This document shows positions 1-5,986 of a stretch of DNA of 6,675 nt, piece after piece. The translations under genes were made by a program, and so were the position numbers. Position 1 is the first letter of the stretch. Each line of letters starts with the position of its first letter. Origin of the DNA: an uncultured Paracoccaceae bacterium. Lineage in GTDB: Bacteria > Pseudomonadota > Alphaproteobacteria > Rhodobacterales > Rhodobacteraceae. Under the pieces are notes generated by a model, which searched no databases, had not been told where the DNA came from, and was given only the letters and a program-made list of their open reading frames with translations. The stretch lies in assembly GCA_913054485.1 (NCBI GenBank), contig CAJXHQ010000180.1:1-6675 (forward strand). The letters run 5' to 3'.

Positions 1-331
1 CATGGTGGATATAGTCTAGATCCTCCTCCGGCACCTGCATCGCACGCAAATAGTCATGGCCGTAGTGCTTCCAGATCAGCCCGAAGGAGCTGTAGGGCTC
101 ACCGTCTTCGCGCAGGGGATTGGGGCGCTGGTGGTGGTCAAAGATCAGTGCTGCGGCATCATAGTCCCGGCCCACATCATAAATGATCTTGCCGGCACCC
201 GGCGTGGTCATATCCGCGTCCCGGGTACGCACCAAAGCGGCCTCGGGGAAGAGCCGGGTCAGGACGACCGAGGACAGCAGCTCATCCGCGTGAAAACCGC
301 CGGAGTGGGTGACGAGGTGGGTGATGGTCAT
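1..331 (-). CDS. MYG1/UPF0160 family metal-dependent nuclease-like protein, 3' end beyond window
   Basis: The first 110 codons of a MYG1-family (UPF0160) protein are present; the C-terminal part lies off the left edge. The family is related to DHH-type phosphoesterases, and the human member MYG1 is a 3'-5' RNA exonuclease; the bacterial role is not established. Visible family signatures are the N-terminal THSGGFHADE (residues 8-17, probable metal ligands His9, His14, Asp16), TRDAD near residue 36, IIYDVGRDYD at 49-58 and the FDHHQ motif at 64-68. The ATG at 331-329 gives an N-terminus matching the family (MTITHLVTHSGG), and a GGAG Shine-Dalgarno lies 8 nt upstream (+ strand 340-343). It lies downstream of the NDUFS4-like gene on the same strand, 206 bp away. 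Family assignment is from recognised motifs and is strong; substrate and cellular role are unknown. Confidence 0.88.
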   Translation of the reverse strand, partial: MTITHLVTHSGGFHADELLSSVVLTRLFPEAALVRTRDADMTTPGAGKIIYDVGRDYDAAALIFDHHQRPNPLREDGEPYSSFGLIWKHYGHDYLRAMQVPEEDLDYIHH

Positions 332-463
332 GGGATGTGCTCCGGCTGGGGCTGAAAATGAAAGCGGCGGCCGTGCTGTCCGCCATATTCAGAGGCGTGA
401 TCTGCGATGTCCTGTGGGGCAAAAGGCAGATCAATATTTAGACGATATACGCAGGGAGCCACT

Positions 464-496
464 AGATGTGGTTAAACTCGGGGTCCCGCCACATCT
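464..496. repeat. Compound inverted repeat between the NDUFS4-like and MYG1 genes
   Basis: AGATGTGG (464-471) is perfectly complementary to CCACATCT (489-496). Inside it, CGGG (479-482) pairs with CCCG (485-488), directly abutting the outer 3' arm, so an RNA copy would be an 8-bp stem, a 7-nt one-sided bulge and a short inner stem. No U-tract follows on either strand, so this is not a canonical intrinsic terminator. It could end or attenuate the upstream complex I subunit transcript, be an RNA-processing site, or bind a protein. I saw no gene elsewhere in 332-537. Confidence 0.5.
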
Positions 497-537
497 TGAC
501 CCGTGTTCTGCACTAACTTGATCCGGATTAACAAAAA

Positions 538-849
538 TCAATGCGTCCAAGGGCCCTTGCGGCTGGTCGCAAAATTCTCGCCATAGCCGCCGGAGCGGAT
601 GTTGGCCTTACGGGCCTTGGGCTCGATCACCTGCGCCTCGATACCGTGGTCCTTTGCGTAATCCAGCGCCTCGTCCTTGGTCGCAAAGCGCAGCTTCACC
701 TGCGCCTGGGTATCGGAGGAGGAGGTCCAGCCCATCAGAGGATCCACTTCGCGCGCCGAGGCCGGGGCATATTCCAGCACCCATTTGCGTGTCTTGGCCA
801 TGCCCGAGGTCATAGCGTTCCTGGCTGGCTTGTAGATCCGGGCCTGCAT
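538..849 (-). CDS. NDUFS4-like NADH dehydrogenase accessory subunit (ETC complex I subunit, PF04800 type)
   Basis: This 103-residue protein matches the bacterial homologue of NDUFS4 (the 18-kDa AQDQ subunit), an accessory subunit of respiratory complex I on the peripheral arm, where it is thought to stabilise the NADH-oxidising module. Visible signatures are [14 protein letters not shown] at residues 3-16, KWVLEY at 22-27, the highly conserved [12 protein letters not shown] at 36-47, QVKLRF at 50-55 and the C-terminal GYGENF...GPWTH. There is no signal peptide or membrane segment, as expected for a soluble peripheral subunit. The open frame continues upstream to 1134, but the ATG at 849-847 is chosen because family homology begins there and an AGGAG Shine-Dalgarno lies 7 nt before it (+ strand 856-860). 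It is divergent from uvrB across a 186-bp intergenic region. It stands apart from any nuo cluster visible here, as is usual for this subunit. Confidence 0.93.
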   Translation of the reverse strand: MQARIYKPARNAMTSGMAKTRKWVLEYAPASAREVDPLMGWTSSSDTQAQVKLRFATKDEALDYAKDHGIEAQVIEPKARKANIRSGGYGENFATSRKGPWTH

Positions 850-877
850 GCCGAGTCTCCTGATATCTGAGCTGCTA

Positions 878-908
878 CTTATATGCGCAAAATCCCGCGA
901 TGCGGCAA
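878..908 (-). promoter_or_regulatory. Possible promoter for the NDUFS4-like gene
   Basis: On the minus strand a TATAAG (-10-like, 878-883) lies 29 nt before the start codon, and a TTGCCG (-35-like, 903-908) lies 19 nt further upstream. The -10 matches the sigma-70 consensus at five of six positions, but the 19-nt spacer is long and the -35 is weak. The palindrome at 915-928 sits just upstream of this -35, where an activator often binds. Confidence 0.25.
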
Positions 909-914
909 GGGGAC

Positions 915-928
915 AAAAGCGCGCTTTT
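915..928. repeat. 14-bp perfect palindrome AAAAGCGCGCTTTT in the divergent intergenic region
   Basis: AAAAGCG and CGCTTTT form an uninterrupted perfect palindrome 66 bp upstream of the NDUFS4-like start and 107 bp upstream of the uvrB start. Its half-site AAAAGCG recurs at 996-1002 inside the putative uvrB promoter. Dyad symmetry in a divergent promoter region suggests an operator for a dimeric regulator, but no known regulator consensus was recognised. Confidence 0.4.
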
Positions 929-949
929 CTAAGGGCTTTGCACCCCGGA

Positions 950-971
950 CACAGGCAGGGCACAGGCAGGA
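950..971. repeat. Tandem 11-bp direct repeat (CACAGGCAGGR x2)
   Basis: Two adjacent copies, CACAGGCAGGG at 950-960 and CACAGGCAGGA at 961-971, differ only at the last base. The period is about one helical turn, so two bound proteins would lie on the same DNA face. It could equally be a small replication-slippage duplication. It ends 12 bp upstream of the putative uvrB -35. Confidence 0.45.
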
Positions 972-982
972 CACGATTCCGC

Positions 983-1010
983 TTGAACCAGAACAAAAAG
1001 CGATCAAAAT
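983..1010 (+). promoter_or_regulatory. Putative uvrB promoter with overlapping LexA-like box
   Basis: TTGAAC at 983-988 resembles a -35 (four of six) and CAAAAT at 1005-1010 a -10 (four of six), 16 nt apart. Between them, GAACAAAAAGCGATC at 991-1005 matches the alphaproteobacterial LexA operator GAAC-N7-GAAC at seven of eight defined bases; the second half-site is GATC instead of GAAC. A repressor at this place would block RNA polymerase. Damage induction of uvrB through LexA is well known in enterobacteria; here it is inferred from one imperfect site. Confidence 0.4.
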
Positions 1011-1023
1011 CAGCGCGCCGAAC

Positions 1024-1029
1024 GGAGAG
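1024..1029 (+). promoter_or_regulatory. uvrB: Shine-Dalgarno GGAGAG that decides the uvrB start
   Basis: GGAGAG ends 6 nt before the ATG at 1036. The upstream in-frame ATG at 883 and the downstream one at 1072 lack a comparable site, which supports 1036 as the start. Confidence 0.7.
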
Positions 1030-1035
1030 ACGCCC

Positions 1036-3234
1036 ATGCCCTATGCCCATTCCGACAAATCCGACGCCGCGATGACCACCCGTACGCCGCAGCAGCGCCC
1101 CAAGCTGGAAGGCGGCAAGGAATTTGTCATGCATACGGAGTTCTCGCCGGCGGGGGATCAGCCCACCGCCATCGCAGAGCTTTCAACCGGCGTGCTCGGC
1201 GGCGAACGCGATCAGGTGCTGCTGGGTGCCACCGGCACCGGCAAGACCTTCACCATGGCCAAGGTGATCGAGGAAACCCAGCGCCCGGCCATCATCCTGG
1301 CCCCCAACAAGACGCTGGCGGCGCAATTGTACGGCGAATTCAAGGGCTTCTTCCCGGAGAACGCAGTCGAATACTTCGTCTCCTTCTACGACTACTATCA
1401 GCCCGAAGCCTATGTGGCACGCTCCGACACCTACATAGAAAAAGAAAGCCAGATCAACGAGCAGATCGACCGCATGCGCCACTCCGCCACCCGGGCGCTG
1501 CTGGAACGTGATGACGTGATCATCATTGCGTCTGTGTCCTGCATCTACGGCATCGGCTCGGTCGAAACCTACTCGGCGATGACCCAGGACCTGAAGGCCG
1601 GCGAAAGCTACGACCAGCGTCAGATTATGGCTGATCTAGTCGCCCAGCAGTATAAGCGCAACGATCAGGCCTTCCAGCGCGGATCGTTCCGGGTGCGCGG
1701 CGACACGCTGGAAATCTTCCCGGCCCACCTGGAAGACCGCGCCTGGAAACTGTCCTTCTTCGGTGAAGAGCTGGAAGCGATCACCGAATTTGACCCGCTC
1801 ACCGGCGAACGTACCGGAACATTCGAACAGGTCCGCATCTACGCGAACTCCCACTACGTGACGCCCAAGCCGACGCTGAACCAGGCCGTGATCTCGATCA
1901 AGGCGGAACTGAAGATGCGCCTCGCCCAACTGGTTGACGAGGGTAAACTGCTGGAGGCCCAGCGGCTGGAACAGCGCTGCAACTTCGACATCGAAATGCT
2001 TGAGGCCACCGGCCACTGCAACGGGATTGAGAACTACTCGCGCTACCTGACCGGCCGCGCGCCGGGTGAGCCGCCCCCCACGCTGTTCGAATTCATCCCC
2101 GACAACGCCATTGTCTTTGCCGACGAGTCCCACGTCTCCGTCCCGCAGATCGGCGGCATGTACAAGGGCGACCACCGGCGCAAATTTACCCTGGCGGAGC
2201 ATGGCTTCAGGCTGCCCTCCTGCATGGATAACCGGCCCCTGAAGTTCGAGGAATGGGACGCCATGCGCCCGCAGTCGGTCTTTGTCTCCGCCACGCCTGC
2301 GTCCTGGGAGATGGAGCAATCCGGCGGCGTTTTTGCCGAACAGGCGATCCGCCCAACCGGCCTTCTGGACCCGCAGGTCGAAATCCGCCCCGTTGGCATG
2401 CAGGTCGACGATCTGCTGGACGAGGTGCGCAAGGTCACCGCCGACGGCTTCCGCACGCTGGTGACCACGCTCACCAAACGCATGGCCGAGGATCTGACCG
2501 AATACCTCCACGAGCAGGGCATAAAAGTCCGCTACATGCACTCGGACATCGACACGCTGGAACGGATCGAAATCCTGCGCGACCTGCGCCTTGGCGCCTT
2601 TGACGTGCTGATCGGCATCAACCTGTTGCGCGAGGGGCTGGATATCCCCGAATGCGGGCTGGTCGCCATTCTGGACGCCGACAAAGAAGGCTTCCTGCGT
2701 TCCGAAACCTCGCTGATCCAGACCATCGGCCGCGCCGCCCGTAACGCCGAAGGCCGCGTCATCATGTACGCCGACCGCATCACCGGCTCGATGGAGCGCG
2801 CGTTGGGCGAGACCAACCGCCGCCGCGAAAAGCAGGTCGCCTATAATGAGGAACACGGCATCACGCCGGAGACGGTGAAGAAAAACGTCGAGGACGTGCT
2901 GGCCGGCCTGTATCAGGGCGACACCGACCAGTCCCGCGTCACCGCCAAGATCGACAAACCGCTGCACGGCGCCAATCTGGAGGCGGTGCTGGACGGTCTG
3001 CGCGCAGATATGCGCAAAGCCGCCGAGAACCTGGAGTTCGAAGAAGCGGCCCGCCTGCGCGACGAGGTCAAACGGCTGGAGGCCGTGGACCTCGCCATCG
3101 CCGACGACCCGCTGGCGCGGCAATACGCGGTGGAGAAGGCGTCAGAGGCGGCGGTGAAATCGCGCGGCCGGTCCTCGGCAGGCAAGGCCGGGACACGGGC
3201 GTACCGGGGGAAGTCGCAGAAGAAGTTTTCGTAA
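1036..3234 (+). CDS. uvrB: UvrABC system protein B (excinuclease ABC subunit B)
   Basis: UvrB is the damage-verifying helicase-like ATPase of bacterial nucleotide excision repair: UvrA loads it on damaged DNA and it then recruits UvrC for dual incision. The 732-residue protein is complete. Visible elements in order are the helicase entry [12 protein letters not shown] (35-46), Walker A GATGTGKT (64-71), the DNA-gripping beta-hairpin region [10 protein letters not shown]...DTYIEKE (118-137), Walker B DESH (363-366), SATPASWE (418-425), motif [13 protein letters not shown] (528-539), motif [11 protein letters not shown] (562-570) and the C-terminal UVR motif (about 647-682) that contacts UvrC and UvrA. 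It exceeds E. coli UvrB (673 aa) mainly by a roughly 30-residue N-terminal lead and a Lys/Arg-rich tail after residue 706, both common in alphaproteobacteria. The open frame extends 51 codons upstream without homology; ATG 1036 has the better ribosome site. A LexA-like box lies upstream. The HEPN-type gene starts 39 bp downstream with no clear terminator between. Confidence 0.98.
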   Translation: MPYAHSDKSDAAMTTRTPQQRPKLEGGKEFVMHTEFSPAGDQPTAIAELSTGVLGGERDQVLLGATGTGKTFTMAKVIEETQRPAIILAPNKTLAAQLYGEFKGFFPENAVEYFVSFYDYYQPEAYVARSDTYIEKESQINEQIDRMRHSATRALLERDDVIIIASVSCIYGIGSVETYSAMTQDLKAGESYDQRQIMADLVAQQYKRNDQAFQRGSFRVRGDTLEIFPAHLEDRAWKLSFFGEELEAITEFDPLTGERTGTFEQVRIYANSHYVTPKPTLNQAVISIKAELKMRLAQLVDEGKLLEAQRLEQRCNFDIEMLEATGHCNGIENYSRYLTGRAPGEPPPTLFEFIPDNAIVFADESHVSVPQIGGMYKGDHRRKFTLAEHGFRLPSCMDNRPLKFEEWDAMRPQSVFVSATPASWEMEQSGGVFAEQAIRPTGLLDPQVEIRPVGMQVDDLLDEVRKVTADGFRTLVTTLTKRMAEDLTEYLHEQGIKVRYMHSDIDTLERIEILRDLRLGAFDVLIGINLLREGLDIPECGLVAILDADKEGFLRSETSLIQTIGRAARNAEGRVIMYADRITGSMERALGETNRRREKQVAYNEEHGITPETVKKNVEDVLAGLYQGDTDQSRVTAKIDKPLHGANLEAVLDGLRADMRKAAENLEFEEAARLRDEVKRLEAVDLAIADDPLARQYAVEKASEAAVKSRGRSSAGKAGTRAYRGKSQKKFS

Positions 3235-3262
3235 GCGAAAGTCACTTGCTGGTGCTTTTGGG

Positions 3263-3267
3263 AAGGA
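3263..3267 (+). promoter_or_regulatory. Shine-Dalgarno AAGGA for the HEPN gene (GTG start)
   Basis: AAGGA lies 6 nt upstream of the GTG at 3274, within GGAAGGAAAT. It supports a GTG start for the full-length protein; the alternative in-frame ATGs are far downstream, beyond conserved-looking sequence. Confidence 0.6.
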
Positions 3268-3273
3268 AATTAA

Positions 3274-4197
3274 GTGATTGAAAATGTGCCGTCTTTCTTG
3301 GATCTGGATGGAGCTGCGAAAACAGCATTTTTCTCTGGTTGGCACGAACTACTGGAGATTTTAGCAGACTTTGACAACGCGAGCCCTGATAGTGAGGAGG
3401 ACGAAAAGAAGCAATACTACTCGGCATGCTCAAATGAATTGCAGTCGATTTTGGTGCTTGCAGCCCAGGCTTGCGAAATCGCCCTGAAAGCCAGAATTTG
3501 CAAGGTAAGCCCCTACCTTCTCTTGATTGGCTCGCGGAACTCATTGTCGACGAAGTCCGGTACAATTGACTTTTCCGGCCTTCGCACTGTCGATGCAGTA
3601 GATCTAGTCGGTACTGTTAACACAGTGACGGCAAAGCCAGTCTCCGATGCTTTTTCCAACAGGTTTTCGGAACTCAGAAAACTGCGAAACAAAGCTATGC
3701 ATTTGGGCCAGGGGAATGAACAAGCTGACCCGAATGAGATGTTTGATCTCTTTGAAGATTTGTACGTGGACCTTTGGCCGCAGTCATCCTTTCTTCAGGA
3801 TTGGAAGGCCTTTCTGGAGGGGACTCGAAGATCGTACTTTCATGACTATAAATGGTCTTCACCAGAAATGGAGATCGCTGAAGTTCTGCGTACTTTCTAC
3901 CACAAGACAAACAAGTCCCGCTATAGCAGCTTATTTCACGTTGACAAGAAGCAGCCGAGGTTCACTTGCTTGGACTGCTATTTTGATGGTGCCATTGAGA
4001 ATACTTCAATTCCAATTGAAGAATTTCAGACTGCGGTCCTTGAATCAAGGAACCGACTTCTCTGTTTTCTTTGTGGTGGCGTCTCGGAAGTTGAGGAGCA
4101 CGAATGTGTTGATGACGTTTGCTCTGGAAAGCTGGTCTCTGGAAACAGCGCCAACTACCCAGGGCTATGCCAAACTTGCGGTTATCCACAGATTTAG
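3274..4197 (+). CDS. HEPN-type putative ribonuclease with C-terminal zinc-finger-like cysteine cluster
   Basis: I do not recognise a named gene, but this 307-residue protein shows a HEPN-like core. A helix CEIALKARI (67-75) carries the acidic/basic pair common before HEPN active sites, followed by SPYLLLI (79-85) and, about 50 residues later, LRKLRNKAMH (134-143). This contains R138-N139-x3-H143, the RNxxxH signature of HEPN RNases. The C-terminal third has four cysteine pairs: C232/C235, C264/C267, C278/C283 and C299/C302, which could hold two zinc ions and bind nucleic acid or protein. No signal peptide or membrane segment is seen. The GTG start has AAGGA 6 nt upstream. G+C is about 47% in sampled lines, far below uvrB, and TTA, AGA and AGG codons occur, suggesting horizontal transfer. 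It follows uvrB by 39 bp and could be read from the same transcript. HEPN proteins often act as toxins, abortive-infection or CRISPR-associated RNases; a defence role here is inference. Non-catalytic HEPN proteins also exist. Confidence 0.72.
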   Translation: MIENVPSFLDLDGAAKTAFFSGWHELLEILADFDNASPDSEEDEKKQYYSACSNELQSILVLAAQACEIALKARICKVSPYLLLIGSRNSLSTKSGTIDFSGLRTVDAVDLVGTVNTVTAKPVSDAFSNRFSELRKLRNKAMHLGQGNEQADPNEMFDLFEDLYVDLWPQSSFLQDWKAFLEGTRRSYFHDYKWSSPEMEIAEVLRTFYHKTNKSRYSSLFHVDKKQPRFTCLDCYFDGAIENTSIPIEEFQTAVLESRNRLLCFLCGGVSEVEEHECVDDVCSGKLVSGNSANYPGLCQTCGYPQI

Positions 4198-4219
4198 GCA
4201 TAATCAGCGCCCGATCCCG

Positions 4220-4243
4220 AGGGTGGGCGTTCGCGCCCGCTCT
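4220..4243 (+). terminator. Candidate stem-loop terminator after the HEPN gene, no U-tract
   Basis: AGGGTGGGCG (4220-4229) pairs with CGCCCGCTCT (4234-4243) over 10 positions, including two G-U wobbles, around a TTCG tetraloop. It starts 22 nt after the HEPN stop codon. The hairpin is strong, but the following bases (GGGGTGAAGAG) are not T-rich, so termination is uncertain; it could instead protect the 3' end of the transcript. Confidence 0.4.
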
Positions 4244-4366
4244 GGGGTGAAGAGGGACCGTCGCGCCTGCGGCGCGGCGTAAGCCCCGTACCTGACCTTG
4301 GGAGGGCACAAATGCGCCTTCGCCACACTGGAAGCACGCCTCCGGCGGGACGGAAAAGTCAGGCGC

Positions 4367-4393
4367 GGGCCGTGCCGCTGCGTGCCACGGCCC
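4367..4393. repeat. 8-bp perfect inverted repeat GGGCCGTG/CACGGCCC
   Basis: The arms at 4367-4374 and 4386-4393 are perfectly complementary with an 11-bp spacer. It is the longest unbroken stem in the convergent intergenic region and can form on either strand. No T-run follows on either side, so its function is unknown; it may be part of a dispersed repeat. Confidence 0.45.
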
Positions 4394-4503
4394 AGGGATT
4401 ATCCTGCACTCGCTGCGCTTTGTGCTGCGAAGGCGGGTGCGGTGGGCTCCGCCCGTCCGAAGCTCAACCACTCCCGGAAGCGTTTAACGCTGCGCGGGCC
4501 GCT

Positions 4504-5964
4504 TCACGGGATCGAAAAACAGCCTTCCGCCTCCAGCTTCTTCAGGCAGGGCGTTACTTTGATTTCGAAGTATTCGTCCAGCCCAAACCGGCCGCCCTCC
4601 CGGCCGTTGCCGGATTGCTTATAGCCGCCAAAAGGTGAGCCATAGGCGGTGCCGCGCCCGTTGATGGCAATGGCCCCGGCCCTCAGTTGGGAAGCAACGC
4701 GGGCCGCGCCGGACGCACTGCCGGTCTGGATATAAGCATAGAGCCCGAAGTCGCTGTCATTGGCGATGGCAATGGCATCTGCTTCCGTCCCGAAGGGGAT
4801 GATCACCAGCACCGGGCCGAAAATCTCTTCCTGAGCGATGCGCATATCATTGGTGACGTCGGCAAAGACGGTCGGGCGGGCGTACCAGCCCTGTTCCAGC
4901 CCTTCCGGTTTGCCCGGCCCGCCGGACAGCAGCCTTGCGCCCTCGGCGATACCGGCTTCAATCATCGCCTGCACGCGGGTGTATTGCAGCTCGTCGAACA
5001 GCGGGCCGATGTGGCGGCCTTCCTCCGCCGGATCCCCCACGTCCTGTGCCGCTGCCGCGCGTTGGGCAATTTCCAGCACCTCACCATAGCAGCTGCGTTC
5101 CACCAGCAGCCGGGTAGGGGCGTTGCAGGACTGGCCGGTGTTGTGGAAACACTCCTGCACCGAAGCCGTCACCCGGGCTTCAAGGTCGCAATCGGCAAAC
5201 AGCAGGTTGGGGGATTTGCCGCCCAGCTCCAGCGCCACCCGTTTCACGGTATCGGCGCTGTCTTTGGACACAAGCGCGCCGGCGCGGGTCGATCCGGTGA
5301 AGGACATCATGGCAACGTCAGGATGCCGTGACAGCGCTGCCCCCACTGTCGGGCCATCGCCATAGACCAGGTTGAAGACGCCCGGCGGATAACCGGCTTG
5401 ATGCACCATTTCAGCAAAAAGTGCGGCCGACAGCGGTGTGTACTCAGACGGTTTCAGCACGCAGGTGGCCCCGGCTGCAAGCGCGGGCAGAACCTTCTGC
5501 GCGATCTGGTTGACCGGCCAGTTCCACGGCGTGATCAGCCCGCAGACGCCAATCGGCTCTCGGGTGACCACATCGCCGTTGGGCAGGGTCTCGCTGTCTT
5601 CCATGGCTTCCAGAACGGCGGCAAAGTCTTCGGCATAGGCAAACTCGCAGGCGGCCTGTTCCTCGCGCGCCATGGTGATTGGCGCGCCCATCTCACGGCT
5701 GATCGCCTGTGCCATCTCCTCGTTCCGGGCCTCCATCACGCCGCGCAGACGGCGCAGAAGGGCCAGCCGTTCAGCCTTGGAGGTCTGCGAGAAGCTTTCA
5801 AAGGCGCGGGAGGCTGCCGCCACCGCGCGGTCTGCATCCGCAGCACTGCCCAATGCCACGGTGCCGATCCTGCTGTTGGAGGCCGGGTTCATGATCGGGA
5901 AGTCCCGCGCGTCCAGCGGCGCAACCCATGCGCCATCGATGTAGAAAGTATCCAGCTTGATCAT
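4504..5964 (-). CDS. NAD-dependent aldehyde dehydrogenase (CddD/SSP0762-like subfamily)
   Basis: This complete 486-residue cytosolic aldehyde dehydrogenase oxidises an aldehyde to its carboxylic acid with NAD(P)+. Visible landmarks are TPWNWP (145-150, with the oxyanion-hole Asn148), KPSE (171-174, cofactor adenosine contacts), FTGSTRAG (222-229, Rossmann loop), ELGGKSP (246-252, general base Glu246), the nucleophile Cys280 in NTGQSCNAPTR, EEIFGPV (379-385) and the C-terminal FGGYKQSGNGRE. Overall it resembles the CddD/SSP0762-like branch of the superfamily, judged from memory of that family. The open frame runs 39 codons upstream into the neighbouring gene, but MIKLDTFYIDGAW is the normal family N-terminus, so the ATG at 5964-5962 is chosen; its ribosome site (GGGA, 7 nt upstream) is weak, so it may depend on translation of the gene before it. 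It lies 22 bp downstream of the enolase-superfamily gene, implying an operon. The substrate is unknown; a product of sugar- or hydroxy-acid breakdown is plausible. Confidence 0.94.
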   Translation of the reverse strand: MIKLDTFYIDGAWVAPLDARDFPIMNPASNSRIGTVALGSAADADRAVAAASRAFESFSQTSKAERLALLRRLRGVMEARNEEMAQAISREMGAPITMAREEQAACEFAYAEDFAAVLEAMEDSETLPNGDVVTREPIGVCGLITPWNWPVNQIAQKVLPALAAGATCVLKPSEYTPLSAALFAEMVHQAGYPPGVFNLVYGDGPTVGAALSRHPDVAMMSFTGSTRAGALVSKDSADTVKRVALELGGKSPNLLFADCDLEARVTASVQECFHNTGQSCNAPTRLLVERSCYGEVLEIAQRAAAAQDVGDPAEEGRHIGPLFDELQYTRVQAMIEAGIAEGARLLSGGPGKPEGLEQGWYARPTVFADVTNDMRIAQEEIFGPVLVIIPFGTEADAIAIANDSDFGLYAYIQTGSASGAARVASQLRAGAIAINGRGTAYGSPFGGYKQSGNGREGGRFGLDEYFEIKVTPCLKKLEAEGCFSIP

Positions 5965-5986
5965 CTTGGTATCCCGATTTCTGAAT

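Larger units (their letters stand above)
4198..4503. other. GC-rich, hairpin-dense convergent intergenic region
   Basis: These 306 bp separate the HEPN gene (plus) from the aldehyde dehydrogenase (minus), whose 3' ends face each other. I found no convincing gene, tRNA or rRNA. The stretch holds several short inverted repeats: 4220-4243; 4262-4276 (CGCGCC/GGCGCG, 3-nt loop); 4337-4347 (CGCC/GGCG); 4367-4393; 4445-4454 (GGGC/GCCC with TCC loop region); and AGCGTT/AACGCT at 4479-4491. The composition returns abruptly to high G+C after the HEPN gene. This density fits a REP-like repeat, a bidirectional termination region or a structured RNA. Confidence 0.5.

Noticed and set aside
548..559. 12-bp palindrome CAAGGGCCCTTG near the end of the NDUFS4-like gene as a terminator
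   Set aside because: It encodes the conserved C-terminal Lys-Gly-Pro-Trp segment, would leave a stem of only about 4 bp, and the T-run is about 12 nt away.
883..1035. N-terminal extension of uvrB by 51 codons
   Set aside because: The extra residues show no UvrB homology, would translate through the proposed promoter and LexA-like box, and the ATG at 1036 has a good Shine-Dalgarno.
850..1134. N-terminal extension of the NDUFS4-like protein to the start at 1134
   Set aside because: The extension is Arg/Cys-rich with no family similarity and would overlap the uvrB start; the 849 start has a matching AGGAG and the family N-terminus.
1636..3123. Long open frame (495 codons) antisense to uvrB
   Set aside because: It lies wholly within uvrB on the opposite strand, is a low-complexity product rich in Gln, Val, Gly and Ala, and shows no family motifs. 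This is a common artefact opposite GC-rich genes.
3242..3970. 9-bp direct repeat TCACTTGCT at 3242-3250 and 3962-3970 as possible insertion-site duplication
   Set aside because: The second copy lies inside the HEPN coding sequence rather than at its far boundary, and a single 9-mer pair is not compelling. No transposase or terminal inverted repeats were seen.
3962..4471. 169-codon minus-strand frame across the HEPN 3' end and the intergenic region
   Set aside because: Its composition changes with the underlying region, it is antisense to the HEPN coding sequence and it has no motif or ribosome site that supports it.
4312..4638. 108-codon open frame with a good ribosome site (GGAGGG at 4301-4306)
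   Set aside because: It overlaps the aldehyde dehydrogenase 3' end by more than 130 bp on the opposite strand and its product shows no recognisable motif. The Shine-Dalgarno match is plausible by chance in G-rich sequence.
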